A stretch of 64,000 nucleotides of DNA, taken from NCBI GenBank assembly GCA_905233165.1, contig CAJODL010000001.1, positions 124,001-188,000 of the forward strand. Reading direction: 5' to 3'. Source of the DNA: an uncultured Prevotella sp. Lineage in GTDB: Bacteria; Bacteroidota; Bacteroidia; Bacteroidales; Bacteroidaceae. Within the stretch, counting starts at the first letter, position 1, and every line of letters starts with the position of its first letter. The notes under the pieces are model-generated. The model made no database searches, was not told the origin of the DNA, and saw nothing but the letters and a program-made list of their open reading frames with translations. The translations under genes were made by a program, and so were the position numbers. Below are positions 1 to 13,570 of this stretch, piece by piece.

Positions 1-807
1 ATAGAAATGGTTACCATATATGTCTGTATTATTTGTTGCATCTGTGATTCCTAAAAGAGTCGTATTGTAATTCTTCTGTCCCCAACCGAATGTCTCTGGA
101 CCCATTATCTTACACTTTGGATCAATTGCAGCTCGGGCTGCTTTTAACATAGCAGCCATCTGTTGAGGGGTGAATATACAACTTTCGTATGTTGCAGTAC
201 TACCTCCGTCTGTAGGGGTGTAGTCGCATTCATTCTGTATAGAAATGATATCAATAGAGGCCCCAGCCTTCTCCATTGCTGCACGATAACGTTCCAGATA
301 ATCAGCAAAATCCGACATCTTATCATCAAGAATGGTAGAACCAGAAGAACTATTTCCACCCCATTTTGACCTTACGAGTGGATACACCCAAGTACCGAAG
401 GAATTCTGGTAAGGCGCAGTGAAACCGTCTTTTTTGAATTGAACTGGTGGTGTCCAAGGAGTAGAAAAAACCAGAAGGTTAGGATTCATCTTACGCGCCC
501 ATCTTACGGGATTACTATATTCAGGAACTGTCCTATTCCATGAAGATTCATCAGGACTGATGCGCAGTCGCATAATGTTCAGACCGACCTGTCCATCTCC
601 TTGTCCCCATAACAGATTAACCTTTTCCTGAGTATAAACATCTGCCCACTGACCATTCATGCCTGTACCACCGAAACCATCAATCTTCTGGTATTTGGTA
701 GGAGTGGTCTGAATATATAACGAACCTGAAGTTACAACAGCACCCGCATCCAACGAGTTCAAACAGGCTAGGAAAGCGAAAACTCCAAAAATCTTTACCA
801 TCTTCAT
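1..807 (-). CDS. GH30 family glycoside hydrolase, probable endo-xylanase (3' end outside window)
   Basis: Translating the minus strand from the ATG at 807 gives 269 open codons running off base 1. The N-terminus has a Lys residue followed by a hydrophobic stretch ending near residue 23, which reads as a signal peptide. The mature part begins with YQKIDGFGGTGMNG and continues to NIMRLRISPDES, STPWTPP and SIQNECDY, the order expected of a GH30 (beta/alpha)8 barrel. E193 in QNE would be the acid/base; the nucleophile lies beyond the edge. GH30 enzymes include glucuronoxylanases and beta-1,6-glucanases. The neighbours (CE6, GH98, GH115, GH43, xylAB) favour xylan as substrate. The gene starts 9 bp after the CE6 stop and is almost certainly last, or near last, in the same operon. 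Subfamily cannot be fixed from the partial sequence. Confidence 0.85.
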   Translation of the reverse strand, partial: MKMVKIFGVFAFLACLNSLDAGAVVTSGSLYIQTTPTKYQKIDGFGGTGMNGQWADVYTQEKVNLLWGQGDGQVGLNIMRLRISPDESSWNRTVPEYSNPVRWARKMNPNLLVFSTPWTPPVQFKKDGFTAPYQNSFGTWVYPLVRSKWGGNSSSGSTILDDKMSDFADYLERYRAAMEKAGASIDIISIQNECDYTPTDGGSTATYESCIFTPQQMAAMLKAARAAIDPKCKIMGPETFGWGQKNYNTTLLGITDATNNTDIYGNHFY

Positions 808-815
808 TTCAATAT

Positions 816-4809
<3,994 letters not shown>

Positions 4810-4840
4810 TTCTTTATTTTTTAAACTTATAGAGATTTTC

Positions 4841-6157
4841 TTACTTTGTATACAGAGCAACTATAGTCTCATAGAGTTCCTGCTTACCAGAGGTCTGCTT
4901 TGGTTCGCCAACCTTCTTGCCATATTCGTAAACCTGCTCAAGTGTCAACTTACCTTCTTCAAAGTCTTTACCAATACCGCTATCGAAAGAAGCATAACGC
5001 TCTTTAAGCATTGATGGAATCGGAGATTTCTCCATTATCTCTACTGCATTGAGCAATGCACGGGCACATGCATCCATACCGCTGATGTGAGCGATAAAGA
5101 TATCTTCCAAGTCTGTAGAGTTACGACGTGTCTTAGCATCAAAGTTTGTACCACCTGTACCAAGACCACCATTGCGAACAATCTGCATCCATGCCTGTGT
5201 CAGTTCGAAGTTATCGATTGGGAACTGGTCTGTATCCCATCCATTCTGAGCATCACCACGGTTAGCATCGATAGAACCTAACATACCTGCATCAACAGCA
5301 CAAGCCAATTCATGCTCAAATGTATGACCAGCAAGGGTAGCATGGTTCACCTCAATATTAACCTTAAAGTCCTTATCAAGACCATGCGCTTTCAAGAAAC
5401 CGATAACTGTTTCTGTGTCAACGTCATATTGATGCTTTGATGGTTCCATTGGTTTTGGCTCAATTAGGAATGTACCCTTGAAGCCTTTACTACGAGCATA
5501 GTCGCGTGCCATGCCAAGCATTGTTGCCATATGTTCCTTCTCACGCTTCTGATCGGTATTCAGGAGGGACATATAACCTTCGCGACCACCCCAGAATACA
5601 TAATTCTCGGCACCAAGCTTAATACCTGCATCAATAGCATTCTTAATCTGCACAATAGCACGTGCTACAACATCGAAGTCTGGATTTGTAGAAGCACCAT
5701 TCATATATCGGGCATTGCCGAATACGTTTGCTGTTGACCACAACAGTTTGATTCCTGTTTCCTTCATTTTTTCCTGCAGGTAATCAGTGATAGCCTTCAA
5801 ATTAGACTCATACTCCTCTATTGAAGAACCCTCGCTGACGAGGTCAATATCATGGAAGCAATAATAAGGAATTCCAAGCTTCTGCATTATCTCAAATCCT
5901 GCATCAGCCTTTTGCTTTGCTATCTCAACAGCATTAGTACCCTGATTCCAAGGGAAAGTTTTTGTACCTCCGCCAAACTGGTCTGCGCCTTCAGCACACA
6001 GTGTGTGCCACCATGCCATTGCGAAACGCATCCAGTCTTTCATTTTCTTACCTGCCACTACACGTTCTGCATCATAATAGTGGAATGCCATAGGATTCTT
6101 TGATTCTGGACCCTCATATGGAATCTTACCAATCTGAGGAAAATACTCTTTTGCCAT
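4841..6157 (-). CDS. xylA: Xylose isomerase
   Basis: A full-length 438-aa class II xylose isomerase converting D-xylose to D-xylulose in the cytoplasm. Diagnostic segments include the active-site His in YYCFHDIDL, the sugar-binding VFWGGREGY, metal-ligand Glu in LIEPKPMEPSKHQYD, and NIEVNHATLAGHTFEHE with GSIDANRGDAQNGWDTDQFP. No signal peptide. It lies 56 bp downstream of xylB and 31 bp upstream of the GH98 start, so it sits in the middle of the xylan operon. This couples extracellular xylan breakdown to xylose catabolism. Confidence 0.97.
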   Translation of the reverse strand: MAKEYFPQIGKIPYEGPESKNPMAFHYYDAERVVAGKKMKDWMRFAMAWWHTLCAEGADQFGGGTKTFPWNQGTNAVEIAKQKADAGFEIMQKLGIPYYCFHDIDLVSEGSSIEEYESNLKAITDYLQEKMKETGIKLLWSTANVFGNARYMNGASTNPDFDVVARAIVQIKNAIDAGIKLGAENYVFWGGREGYMSLLNTDQKREKEHMATMLGMARDYARSKGFKGTFLIEPKPMEPSKHQYDVDTETVIGFLKAHGLDKDFKVNIEVNHATLAGHTFEHELACAVDAGMLGSIDANRGDAQNGWDTDQFPIDNFELTQAWMQIVRNGGLGTGGTNFDAKTRRNSTDLEDIFIAHISGMDACARALLNAVEIMEKSPIPSMLKERYASFDSGIGKDFEEGKLTLEQVYEYGKKVGEPKQTSGKQELYETIVALYTK

Positions 6158-6213
6158 TTTTGTTGTTTGTTTTAAAAATTAAATTTTTTACGTTATTACG
6201 TTTTATTTTTGAT

Positions 6214-7689
6214 TTATAATTTTTCCATTTCTTTCTTCCAGCGCTCATAGGCCTCTATATAAGGCTTCGTATCTGCTACAGGTTTCTCTGTTTTTATCAA
6301 ACGCAAGGTAGCGAAAGCCTCACTACTATCCTTATAAATACCACTTCCTATTCCAGCACCTTTTGCAGCTCCTACACTGCCATCTGTTTCATACAATTCT
6401 ATTGTTGCTCCTGTAACGGCAGCAAGTGTACGTCTAAACAAAGGTGAAAGGAACAAGTTTGCATGACCAGCCTTGATAGTTTTTATGTCCATACCCATTT
6501 TCTGCATTATTTCCATACCATATGCAAAAGAGAAGGCTATACCTTCTTGTGCAGCGCGTATTACGTGTGCCTTTGTATGGATATTAAAGTTTATTCCATG
6601 CAACGATGCACCGGGATTTCTGTTTTCCAGCACTCTTTCAGCACCATTTCCGAATGGAATCACCGAAAGTCCTTCTGCTCCGACAGGTACGCCTTCGGCA
6701 AGATTATTCATTTCTGCATATGAGATACCCTCTGGTGCAACAGTACGTTTCATCCATGCATTTAGGATACCAGTACCATTAATACACAGAAGTACACCAA
6801 GACGTGTCTTATCTTCGGTATAGTTTACATGAGCAAACGTGTTTACTCTACTCTTTGGATCATAATTTACTTCACCCAACACGCCATACACAACACCTGA
6901 TGTGCCACCTGTTGCTGCTATTTCTCCTGGTTCCAACACATTCAAAGAAAGTGCATTGTTAGGTTGGTCACCACCTCTATAACTTACAGGTGTTCCCTCT
7001 GGTATACCTAATTCTGTTGCAGCTTCAGCACTCACTTTTCCTTGTACAGCGAAAGTAGGCACTATATCTGCAATTATGTCATGACGGAATCCATAGTGGT
7101 CAAAGAGGAATTCTGCAGGTTTCTTTTCCTTGAAGTCCCACATCATACCTTCTGACAATCCGCTGACAGTTGTTGTCATCTTGCCAGTCAGTTTCAGAGC
7201 AAGATAATCGCCTGGCAGCATCACCTTATAAATATTATTATATATCTCAGGCTCATTTTCCTTTACCCATGCCAACTTTGCGGCAGTAAAATTGCCTGGC
7301 GAGTTGAGCAGATGCGAAAGACACTTCTCTTCTCCAAGACTGTTGAAAGCCTCTTCGCCATAAGGAACAGCACGAGAGTCACACCAGATAATAGCATCTC
7401 TTAATGGCTTACCATTCTTATCTACACAAACGAGTCCGTGCATCTGATATGAGATGCCTATAGCCTTTACTTCTGACAATGGTTTTGAACTCTGTTCTGC
7501 AACCTTAGAAAGAGCTTGTTTGGCATATTGCCACCAACTTTCTGGGTCCTGTTCTGCCCATCCAGCCTTCTGTGCTTTGATTGGAGCCTCCTTATCAGGG
7601 CAAAATGCCGATGCCAGAGTTTTTCCTGTCTTTACATCTACAAGCGAAACCTTGACGCTTGATGAACCTACATCAAATCCTAATAACAT
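6214..7689 (-). CDS. xylB: Xylulokinase
   Basis: A 491-aa FGGY-family kinase phosphorylating D-xylulose to xylulose 5-phosphate. The N-terminal ATPase signature MLLGFDVGSSSVKVSLVD, the substrate-side motif SYQMHGLV and the catalytic-Asp region YRGGDQPNNALS are all visible. The C-terminal half has GCG-type FGGY features (GAAKGAGIGSG). Length is normal. It precedes xylA on the same strand, and the 37-bp gap from GH115 implies cotranscription. No promoter box was seen in that gap. Confidence 0.96.
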   Translation of the reverse strand: MLLGFDVGSSSVKVSLVDVKTGKTLASAFCPDKEAPIKAQKAGWAEQDPESWWQYAKQALSKVAEQSSKPLSEVKAIGISYQMHGLVCVDKNGKPLRDAIIWCDSRAVPYGEEAFNSLGEEKCLSHLLNSPGNFTAAKLAWVKENEPEIYNNIYKVMLPGDYLALKLTGKMTTTVSGLSEGMMWDFKEKKPAEFLFDHYGFRHDIIADIVPTFAVQGKVSAEAATELGIPEGTPVSYRGGDQPNNALSLNVLEPGEIAATGGTSGVVYGVLGEVNYDPKSRVNTFAHVNYTEDKTRLGVLLCINGTGILNAWMKRTVAPEGISYAEMNNLAEGVPVGAEGLSVIPFGNGAERVLENRNPGASLHGINFNIHTKAHVIRAAQEGIAFSFAYGMEIMQKMGMDIKTIKAGHANLFLSPLFRRTLAAVTGATIELYETDGSVGAAKGAGIGSGIYKDSSEAFATLRLIKTEKPVADTKPYIEAYERWKKEMEKL

Positions 7690-7726
7690 TTTTATTTAAT
7701 TTTCTTAAAAACCCAAACTATAAACT

Positions 7727-10288
7727 TTACTTCCTTAGGCTTTCCTTACCAAAGAGATATTGTTTCTTATATCCTCCGAAATCTACCACAACCTTCTCAA
7801 GCACGATACCCGGATCGTTAGGGATGAATGTCAGAGAATGCATAGAGTCAGATGTTGCAGACATAGGCATCTCTACCGCTTTCTCTATTACTCGGCGAGC
7901 TATCGTTGGGTAATACTTGTCATATATATTCTCTGGAGCCTCATTCATATCACTATTGAAGTTGACAACAACAGGATCTCCACCATCCATCTTGATAGAA
8001 TAAGTCAATCCACCTTTATTGAGATAGTCAAGGGTTGACTTAGTTATAATATATACTTTTGCTTTCTCTGCCTTCCCCTTGTAGATGAACTTATACGTTA
8101 GTGAAGCATTCTTTATGTCACCTGTCTGTGGCATCAATGTTACTGCACTCAGGGTACGACCCATATCAGGTATCACCGTCCATTGTGCTCCTTGTCCATC
8201 TGTCTTGTTGTTATAGTGCTCTGCTTCCATTGCCACATAACCCTTTGAATCTTCGTCAAAGACATTAGTAATATTTTCAGCACGATATACCTTTGGCTGG
8301 ATGTCCGCTCTAAAACTATCATTCCATGATTTATATCCTATATGTTTTTGTATCATCATACCATCCCATTTACCTCCAACGATATCCTTATTATATTGTC
8401 TCATCAGTTCGGCATCGCGCTTGAAAGCCTTCTCACATCTTTCCGCCCAGCAATCCATTGCAGCATCACCTTTCTTGTACAGCTTATTGTTCATAGCCTG
8501 AGCATAATACATATCGTAGAGATTGCTCATGAACTGAACAGGGAATAGTATTAACTGGAAATATGCATCACGTGCTTTAGGACAAACCTTTGCATATTGT
8601 CTCAAGGCCCGCAATTCTAAGGTTTTCCACTCATCCACTACCTGTGCCCACTCACCTGTAGAGAGGTTATATGTATTAGCATCCAGCATTTCTGGCGTCA
8701 CACGACCAGCCAATTTACAATATATATTCAGTATATTTGCTGCCTCTTCTGTCTCTGCCTCACCTACGATACTTGCACAGAAAGGTACTGTATGATTTGA
8801 CACGAGTGTACTCGGAGTATATTTGTTTGTTCCCTGCCATGCGAGGTCCATGAAGAGTTGTATGGGATATTCCATCGGCTTAAGATCACCGACATTTAAA
8901 ATCCATAGTTTATCTATACCATTTTCATAAGCCAAGGACAATTGTTCCCACATATTTTGGATAGGCGTACAATTAAGTACCTTACTATTACGTGGTGCTC
9001 CAACATAGTCAACATGGTAATAGAGTCCCCAGCCACCTGAATGTTTGCGCTCCTTAGCATTAGGCACACGACGTACATTACCCCAGTTGTCATCACATAA
9101 CAACATTATTACATCATCAGGAACACGCATGCCATCATCATAGTAATCTTGCACTTCCTTATAAAGAGCCCACAACTGTGGCACTTCCTTGGCAGGTTTT
9201 CCATGTACTTGGCTTATTATCTTGCGTTGATTCTTCACAACATCCTCAAGAAGTTTCGTATTGCGCTCTTCACTCATTGCCATATCACCATCACCACGCA
9301 TACCGATGGTGATGATATCCTCTGTGTGCTTGTTACGTTCTACGCCTCCTCTCCAAAATCTGTCCAATTCTCCCTTGTTGGTGGCATAGTTCCACTGGTG
9401 TGTATCTTGTTGGCGACTCTTCAGGTCCTGTGCATCAGCATTGGGGTCGTCAGAATGTCCGTGCCATTCTTTTTGAGAGCGTGCCATAGGCTCATGGTGT
9501 GAGGTTCCTACCATCACACCCATATCATCTGCCGTCTTCATGTTCAATGGATCATCTGCATAGAAAGCCCATGACCACATGGCAGGCCATATATAGTTAC
9601 CCTTTAGGCGAAGAACCAATTCAAACACTTTTGCATAGAATTCATGTCCACCAAAATTTGTTTTAAAAGTGTTTTTCACCCATGTAGTAAGGCATGGAGC
9701 CTCGTCATTAAGGAATATTCCACGATAGCGAACAGCTGGCTCACCATCAGTGAAAATGCCATTTTTTACATATATAGCCTCCTGTTTCTTTACTGGAACA
9801 TCCATCCAATAATACCACGGCGATACACCCATTTGACGTGATAACTCATAAATTCCATATACTGTGCCTCGCCTATCAGAACCTGCTATTACTAGATTTC
9901 CATCACAAACAGTGATTATGTATTTTTCTATCTTTCCCTTAAGTGTTTTCCCGTCTATCTTTCCTTCCTTTACAAGTGCATCTATAGCATTGCTTTGTCC
10001 TATAGTTCCAATGATTATCTTTGCTGCTTTTGCTGATTTATCTGAGGAAACACTTACATTAGCTTCTGCAACAGCCTTCAAATCATTGACGAGATTCTTT
10101 GCTGCAAGCTTTACAGCAATATTGTCATTATCGCTGACTATAATGCTGAACGTTTCGCCCTTTTTGCAGAGCATCATGTCACTCTTGTCAAAAGACACAA
10201 ATGCATCTGCCGCTGAAACGCCTATGGTAGACAACGCATACGCCAACACCATTGTCATCATTTTCCCTATAAATCTCGCTTTGCCCAT
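7727..10288 (-). CDS. GH115 xylan alpha-1,2-glucuronidase
   Basis: An 853-aa exported protein with a signal peptide (ends VSAADA). After an N-terminal alpha/beta domain comes the GH115 core: YRGIFLNDEAPCLTTW, LRLKGNYIWPAMWSWAFYADD, DMGVMVGTSHHEPMAR and LWILNVGDLKPMEYP. A C-terminal beta-rich domain carries MEAEHY. GH115 enzymes remove (4-O-methyl)glucuronic acid from internal and terminal xylose of xylan, which fits the locus. Its own promoter (-7 box TATCTTTGC at 10343-10351) suggests that transcription of GH115-xylB-xylA-GH98-CE6-GH30 starts here. Confidence 0.95.
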   Translation of the reverse strand: MGKARFIGKMMTMVLAYALSTIGVSAADAFVSFDKSDMMLCKKGETFSIIVSDNDNIAVKLAAKNLVNDLKAVAEANVSVSSDKSAKAAKIIIGTIGQSNAIDALVKEGKIDGKTLKGKIEKYIITVCDGNLVIAGSDRRGTVYGIYELSRQMGVSPWYYWMDVPVKKQEAIYVKNGIFTDGEPAVRYRGIFLNDEAPCLTTWVKNTFKTNFGGHEFYAKVFELVLRLKGNYIWPAMWSWAFYADDPLNMKTADDMGVMVGTSHHEPMARSQKEWHGHSDDPNADAQDLKSRQQDTHQWNYATNKGELDRFWRGGVERNKHTEDIITIGMRGDGDMAMSEERNTKLLEDVVKNQRKIISQVHGKPAKEVPQLWALYKEVQDYYDDGMRVPDDVIMLLCDDNWGNVRRVPNAKERKHSGGWGLYYHVDYVGAPRNSKVLNCTPIQNMWEQLSLAYENGIDKLWILNVGDLKPMEYPIQLFMDLAWQGTNKYTPSTLVSNHTVPFCASIVGEAETEEAANILNIYCKLAGRVTPEMLDANTYNLSTGEWAQVVDEWKTLELRALRQYAKVCPKARDAYFQLILFPVQFMSNLYDMYYAQAMNNKLYKKGDAAMDCWAERCEKAFKRDAELMRQYNKDIVGGKWDGMMIQKHIGYKSWNDSFRADIQPKVYRAENITNVFDEDSKGYVAMEAEHYNNKTDGQGAQWTVIPDMGRTLSAVTLMPQTGDIKNASLTYKFIYKGKAEKAKVYIITKSTLDYLNKGGLTYSIKMDGGDPVVVNFNSDMNEAPENIYDKYYPTIARRVIEKAVEMPMSATSDSMHSLTFIPNDPGIVLEKVVVDFGGYKKQYLFGKESLRK

Positions 10289-10342
10289 AGATATTTTATT
10301 TCAAAATTTCGATTTTAGTTCAACAATTTATTGTTTCATGGT

Positions 10343-10351
10343 GCAAAGATA
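10343..10351 (-). promoter_or_regulatory. Bacteroidetes -7 box for the GH115-xylBA operon
   Basis: Minus strand TATCTTTGC matches TAnnTTTGY. It lies 55 bp upstream of the GH115 start in an AT-rich gap. No clear TTTG lies 19-20 nt further upstream, so the promoter may depend on an activator. Confidence 0.6.
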
Positions 10352-10463
10352 CAAATTTTTAACGTTATTATCCATTATATAATATAACATTAACTTTTTC
10401 TCATGTATCATGCATGAAGAAATGTTACATAAAAAATAAAAATATTCGTATTTATCAATTCTC

Positions 10464-12044
10464 TTATATCTCGTCTTTTACGATTATATCGAAGTTATCA
10501 ACATCTATATGACCACCTGTTTTCTTGGTAGCATAATTGAAAATAGCAAACCTTGTCCCCATAAAGAAGCGTCGATAATCGAAACGCATTCTAAAGTCTT
10601 TTCCTATTTTACGGAAGTTCTTACCATCCTCGCTGAATGAGAAGGATGCACAATCCTTATGGTTTGTGAAATCTGCTTCAATACGCAACCAGAGAATTGT
10701 ATTCTTTAGGTTCACACGTTCTATCTCCTCGCTATCAACACTCGTTACAGCCTTATCACTATCACGCAAATTTACCGTCTGATTTGTCATGGTTAACACA
10801 TAGTCCTTTCCGTTACGTTCAACCGTCATTACACCAGAATGTCCGTTAAATGCTGCAAAACCTGCACGATCACCATCCTTCATCTTGCTAAAGTCTATTT
10901 TTACAGTAGCTATACTTTGAGGGCCCATCATGCGTTGTGAAATAGTGTTTGGTGCCAGATAAAGGTTTTCCACCTGACGGGCAGTCTTAAGTCTCAGATA
11001 ACCCTTTCGTTCTTTAAGCGACCAGGCATTATCTATCGGATTATGGTTCCATTGCCACTCAAACTTCAGTTTATTGCCGCTGAAATCGTCTGAGGACACT
11101 ATTCTTTTTGTTTCCTGTCCGCTGAAAGGACGATCCATCACTTTTGCTATATGTCCATTCTCATCACCTAACATAGGCCAACCGTCAACCCAACGACAAG
11201 GCATTAAAATAGGCACACGCCCTATTCCACCACGATCTTGGAAGATTATGCCCCACCAACGACCATCAGGACCATCAACTATAGTTCCCTGTCCTACTCC
11301 GCCATAAGTGTCGAAGTCATATTCAAGAATAACCTTCTTTTCCCATGGGCCTGTTATTTTATCTGCACGATAACACACTTCACGACGCAAACCACCTCTT
11401 GGCCAACTTATCATCAAGAGATAATAGCGTCCATCATGCATAATAGCACGACTTCCTTCCAAAAGTCCTTTTTCTGCCTCGTCTCTCTCAAATATCTTCA
11501 TATCTATTCCGCCTGGCTCAATGTCACTAAGATCATTCTTTAATTGTCTTACCTGACCTGTACCATAAAATACATAAACTTTATCGTTTACTTCATCAAA
11601 AAGTAGCGAGTTGTCATGAAAGTGCTTAGGTCTTGACACAAGTCGCCAAGGGCCATCCGCAGTATCAGCCTCATAGATGTATGACTTCCAAGGCTTGTCA
11701 TTGGGTGAGAAAAGCACATAAAAACGTCCATTATGATAACGTAATGATGTAGCCCATTGTCCTCTACCATAGGCAGTACAGCCTTGCATATCGTAATTTG
11801 GAGTATCAGTAAGACGATCGAAGACATAGCTTACAATCTCCCAATTAACAAGGTCTTTAGACTTCATAATAGGAGCACCGGGCATTAGATGCATCGTAGT
11901 GCTTACCATATAAAAGTCATCTCCCACACGAATAACGTCAGGATCTGGAACATCTGCATTAATAACAGGATTAACAAACTTTTCAGCAGAAATACTGCTG
12001 ATATTTAAGAAGGCTGAGATAATTACTAATAGAAAAGTCTTCAT
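10464..12044 (-). CDS. GH43 beta-xylosidase / arabinofuranosidase
   Basis: A 526-aa exported GH43 enzyme (signal peptide ends ISSISAE). Catalytic residues of the five-bladed propeller are visible: base D34 in VPDPDVIRV, pKa-modulating Asp D144 in FHDNSLLFD and acid E196 in LLEGSRAI. From about residue 320 there is a C-terminal concanavalin-like beta-sandwich typical of two-domain GH43 enzymes. It should act on xylo-oligosaccharides or arabinose side chains; the exact activity cannot be read from sequence. It is the first gene of the xylan cluster, with its own -7 box at 12205-12213 and a terminator-like hairpin in the leader. Confidence 0.92.
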   Translation of the reverse strand: MKTFLLVIISAFLNISSISAEKFVNPVINADVPDPDVIRVGDDFYMVSTTMHLMPGAPIMKSKDLVNWEIVSYVFDRLTDTPNYDMQGCTAYGRGQWATSLRYHNGRFYVLFSPNDKPWKSYIYEADTADGPWRLVSRPKHFHDNSLLFDEVNDKVYVFYGTGQVRQLKNDLSDIEPGGIDMKIFERDEAEKGLLEGSRAIMHDGRYYLLMISWPRGGLRREVCYRADKITGPWEKKVILEYDFDTYGGVGQGTIVDGPDGRWWGIIFQDRGGIGRVPILMPCRWVDGWPMLGDENGHIAKVMDRPFSGQETKRIVSSDDFSGNKLKFEWQWNHNPIDNAWSLKERKGYLRLKTARQVENLYLAPNTISQRMMGPQSIATVKIDFSKMKDGDRAGFAAFNGHSGVMTVERNGKDYVLTMTNQTVNLRDSDKAVTSVDSEEIERVNLKNTILWLRIEADFTNHKDCASFSFSEDGKNFRKIGKDFRMRFDYRRFFMGTRFAIFNYATKKTGGHIDVDNFDIIVKDEI

Positions 12045-12088
12045 ATATTACTATGTATATATTATAATTAAGGTATTTAAATAAGAGT

Positions 12089-12124
12089 CAAAAAAAGAGG
12101 TCACCATTTCACAACGCTGACCTC
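12089..12124 (-). terminator. Intrinsic-terminator-like hairpin in the GH43 leader
   Basis: On the minus strand GAGGTCA and TGACCTC pair around a 14-nt loop and are followed by TTTTTTT. It lies between the GH43 -7 box (12205-12213) and the GH43 start (12044). It could end nhaC transcripts, or act as an attenuator if the promoter upstream is used. Confidence 0.6.
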
Positions 12125-12204
12125 ACCGATAAAAATAAACTACTATTAACTAACTATTACAATATAATTTTCTTACAAACCTATCGATGTTTTGTTTTCT
12201 GGAT

Positions 12205-12213
12205 GCAAAATTA
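12205..12213 (-). promoter_or_regulatory. Putative -7 box upstream of GH43
   Basis: Minus strand TAATTTTGC fits TAnnTTTGC and lies about 160 bp upstream of the GH43 start. No TTTG is obvious at the -33 position. Confidence 0.45.
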
Positions 12214-12329
12214 CGAAGATTATATATACCAGCCTTTCTCTTTTGTACCATTTATATTACCTTATGTTTCAAAGTTACATTTTCAATAGTTTTTTTAACA
12301 AAATCACCATTTTATCGAATAAAAATATG

Positions 12330-13499
12330 CTATTTACCAGCTTTTTTAAAAATAATATTTCCTATAGCGAAGATAGCCAAAACATATGGATAATATAAAT
12401 AAGGTATTATATCAACGGAAGACACACTCGCAAGGGCTGCTCCCATCAACATTTGTGCTCCATAAGGTATTATTCCCTGCATTATGCACGAAAAGGTATC
12501 AAGAATACTGGCTACTCGCCTGTTATCAAGGTGATACTTGATAGAAATATCCTTCGATATTCCTGCAACAGAAATAATAGCAACGGTATTATTTGCAGTA
12601 AGCATATCAACAGCACTCACCATAAATGCTATTGACAACTCTGCAGTACGCTGTGAGTGAACATGTCGCAAAACCTTATCCATAATGAATTTTATTCCTC
12701 CATTAGCTCGGATAACCTCCAATAGGCCACCAGCAAGCATAGTAATGATAATGAGTTCTCCCATTCCCATTATACCGTCACCCATAGCACTTGACCAAGA
12801 AAGTATGGTATAATCACCATTTATTAAGCCAACAATTCCTGTCAGCAATATTCCTGATACAAGAACTATAAGAACATTTATACCAGCAATCGCAGCAACG
12901 AGAACTACGAGATAAGGTAGTACCTTCCAAAAGTTTATTTCTCCAATAACAGCTTCCGACCCTATTTCGTTTCCCAAGAAGATATATGCTATAAAGACAA
13001 TAATAGCAGCAGGTAATGCGATACGAATATTCGTACGGAACTTATCACTCATCTTGCAGCCCTGTGATTGGGTAGCACAGATGGTGGTATCTGAGATAAA
13101 CGACAGATTATCTCCAAAGAAGGCTCCACCGATTATTATAGCAGCCACAAAGGGCACATACTCTTGCAACTGATTTGCTATGCCAACAGCAATAGGCATC
13201 ATAGCTACAATTGTTCCCACGCTGGTACCTATTGTCAATGATATAACAGCTGCTCCGAGGAATAATCCTGCAAGGATGGCAGAAGAAGGTACTATGGCAA
13301 GTGTGAGATTTACCATATCATCGATGCTTCCCATCTGTTTGGCACTATTGGCAAATGCTCCTGCCAATATGAAAATCCATATCATCAACAACAGGTTTTC
13401 ACGTCCTGCTCCTTTGGCAAAGACTCTTAAGCGGTGCTTTAAATAACCACGTGACGTAGCTATCACCAATACTGATAGAAATAGAAATATCGTTGTCAT
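12330..13499 (-). CDS. nhaC: NhaC-family Na+/H+ antiporter-like membrane protein
   Basis: A 389-aa polytopic membrane protein with about ten hydrophobic segments. Family-typical blocks are MIWIFILAGAFANSAKQMG, IGTSVGTIVAMMPIA, GGAFFGDNLSFISDTTI and SAVDMLTANNTVAI. These match the NhaC/organic-acid antiporter family; the transported ion or solute is not deducible. The N-terminus is compact, beginning directly in the first membrane segment, as in short Bacteroidales members. The ATG is only 4 bp past the T-tract of the pckA terminator, and no -7 box lies between. Expression may therefore rely on terminator read-through or a promoter inside pckA. Confidence 0.85.
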   Translation of the reverse strand: MTTIFLFLSVLVIATSRGYLKHRLRVFAKGAGRENLLLMIWIFILAGAFANSAKQMGSIDDMVNLTLAIVPSSAILAGLFLGAAVISLTIGTSVGTIVAMMPIAVGIANQLQEYVPFVAAIIIGGAFFGDNLSFISDTTICATQSQGCKMSDKFRTNIRIALPAAIIVFIAYIFLGNEIGSEAVIGEINFWKVLPYLVVLVAAIAGINVLIVLVSGILLTGIVGLINGDYTILSWSSAMGDGIMGMGELIIITMLAGGLLEVIRANGGIKFIMDKVLRHVHSQRTAELSIAFMVSAVDMLTANNTVAIISVAGISKDISIKYHLDNRRVASILDTFSCIMQGIIPYGAQMLMGAALASVSSVDIIPYLYYPYVLAIFAIGNIIFKKAGK

Positions 13500-13503
13500 A
13501 AGC

Positions 13504-13536
13504 TAAAAATCCCCCACAAGGGAACACCTTGCGGGG
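13504..13536 (-). terminator. Rho-independent terminator of pckA
   Basis: Minus strand stem CCCCGCAAGG / CCTTGTGGGG with loop TGTT, followed by a T-rich run. It lies 35 bp after the pckA stop and abuts the nhaC start codon. Confidence 0.85.
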
Positions 13537-13570
13537 AAAATTTACATTATTGTTTGTTTTTAGTCTTTTC

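Noticed and set aside
8560..8580. CACGTG in the GH115 gene as a possible parS
   Set aside because: Flanks do not match; a 6-bp palindrome alone is expected by chance.
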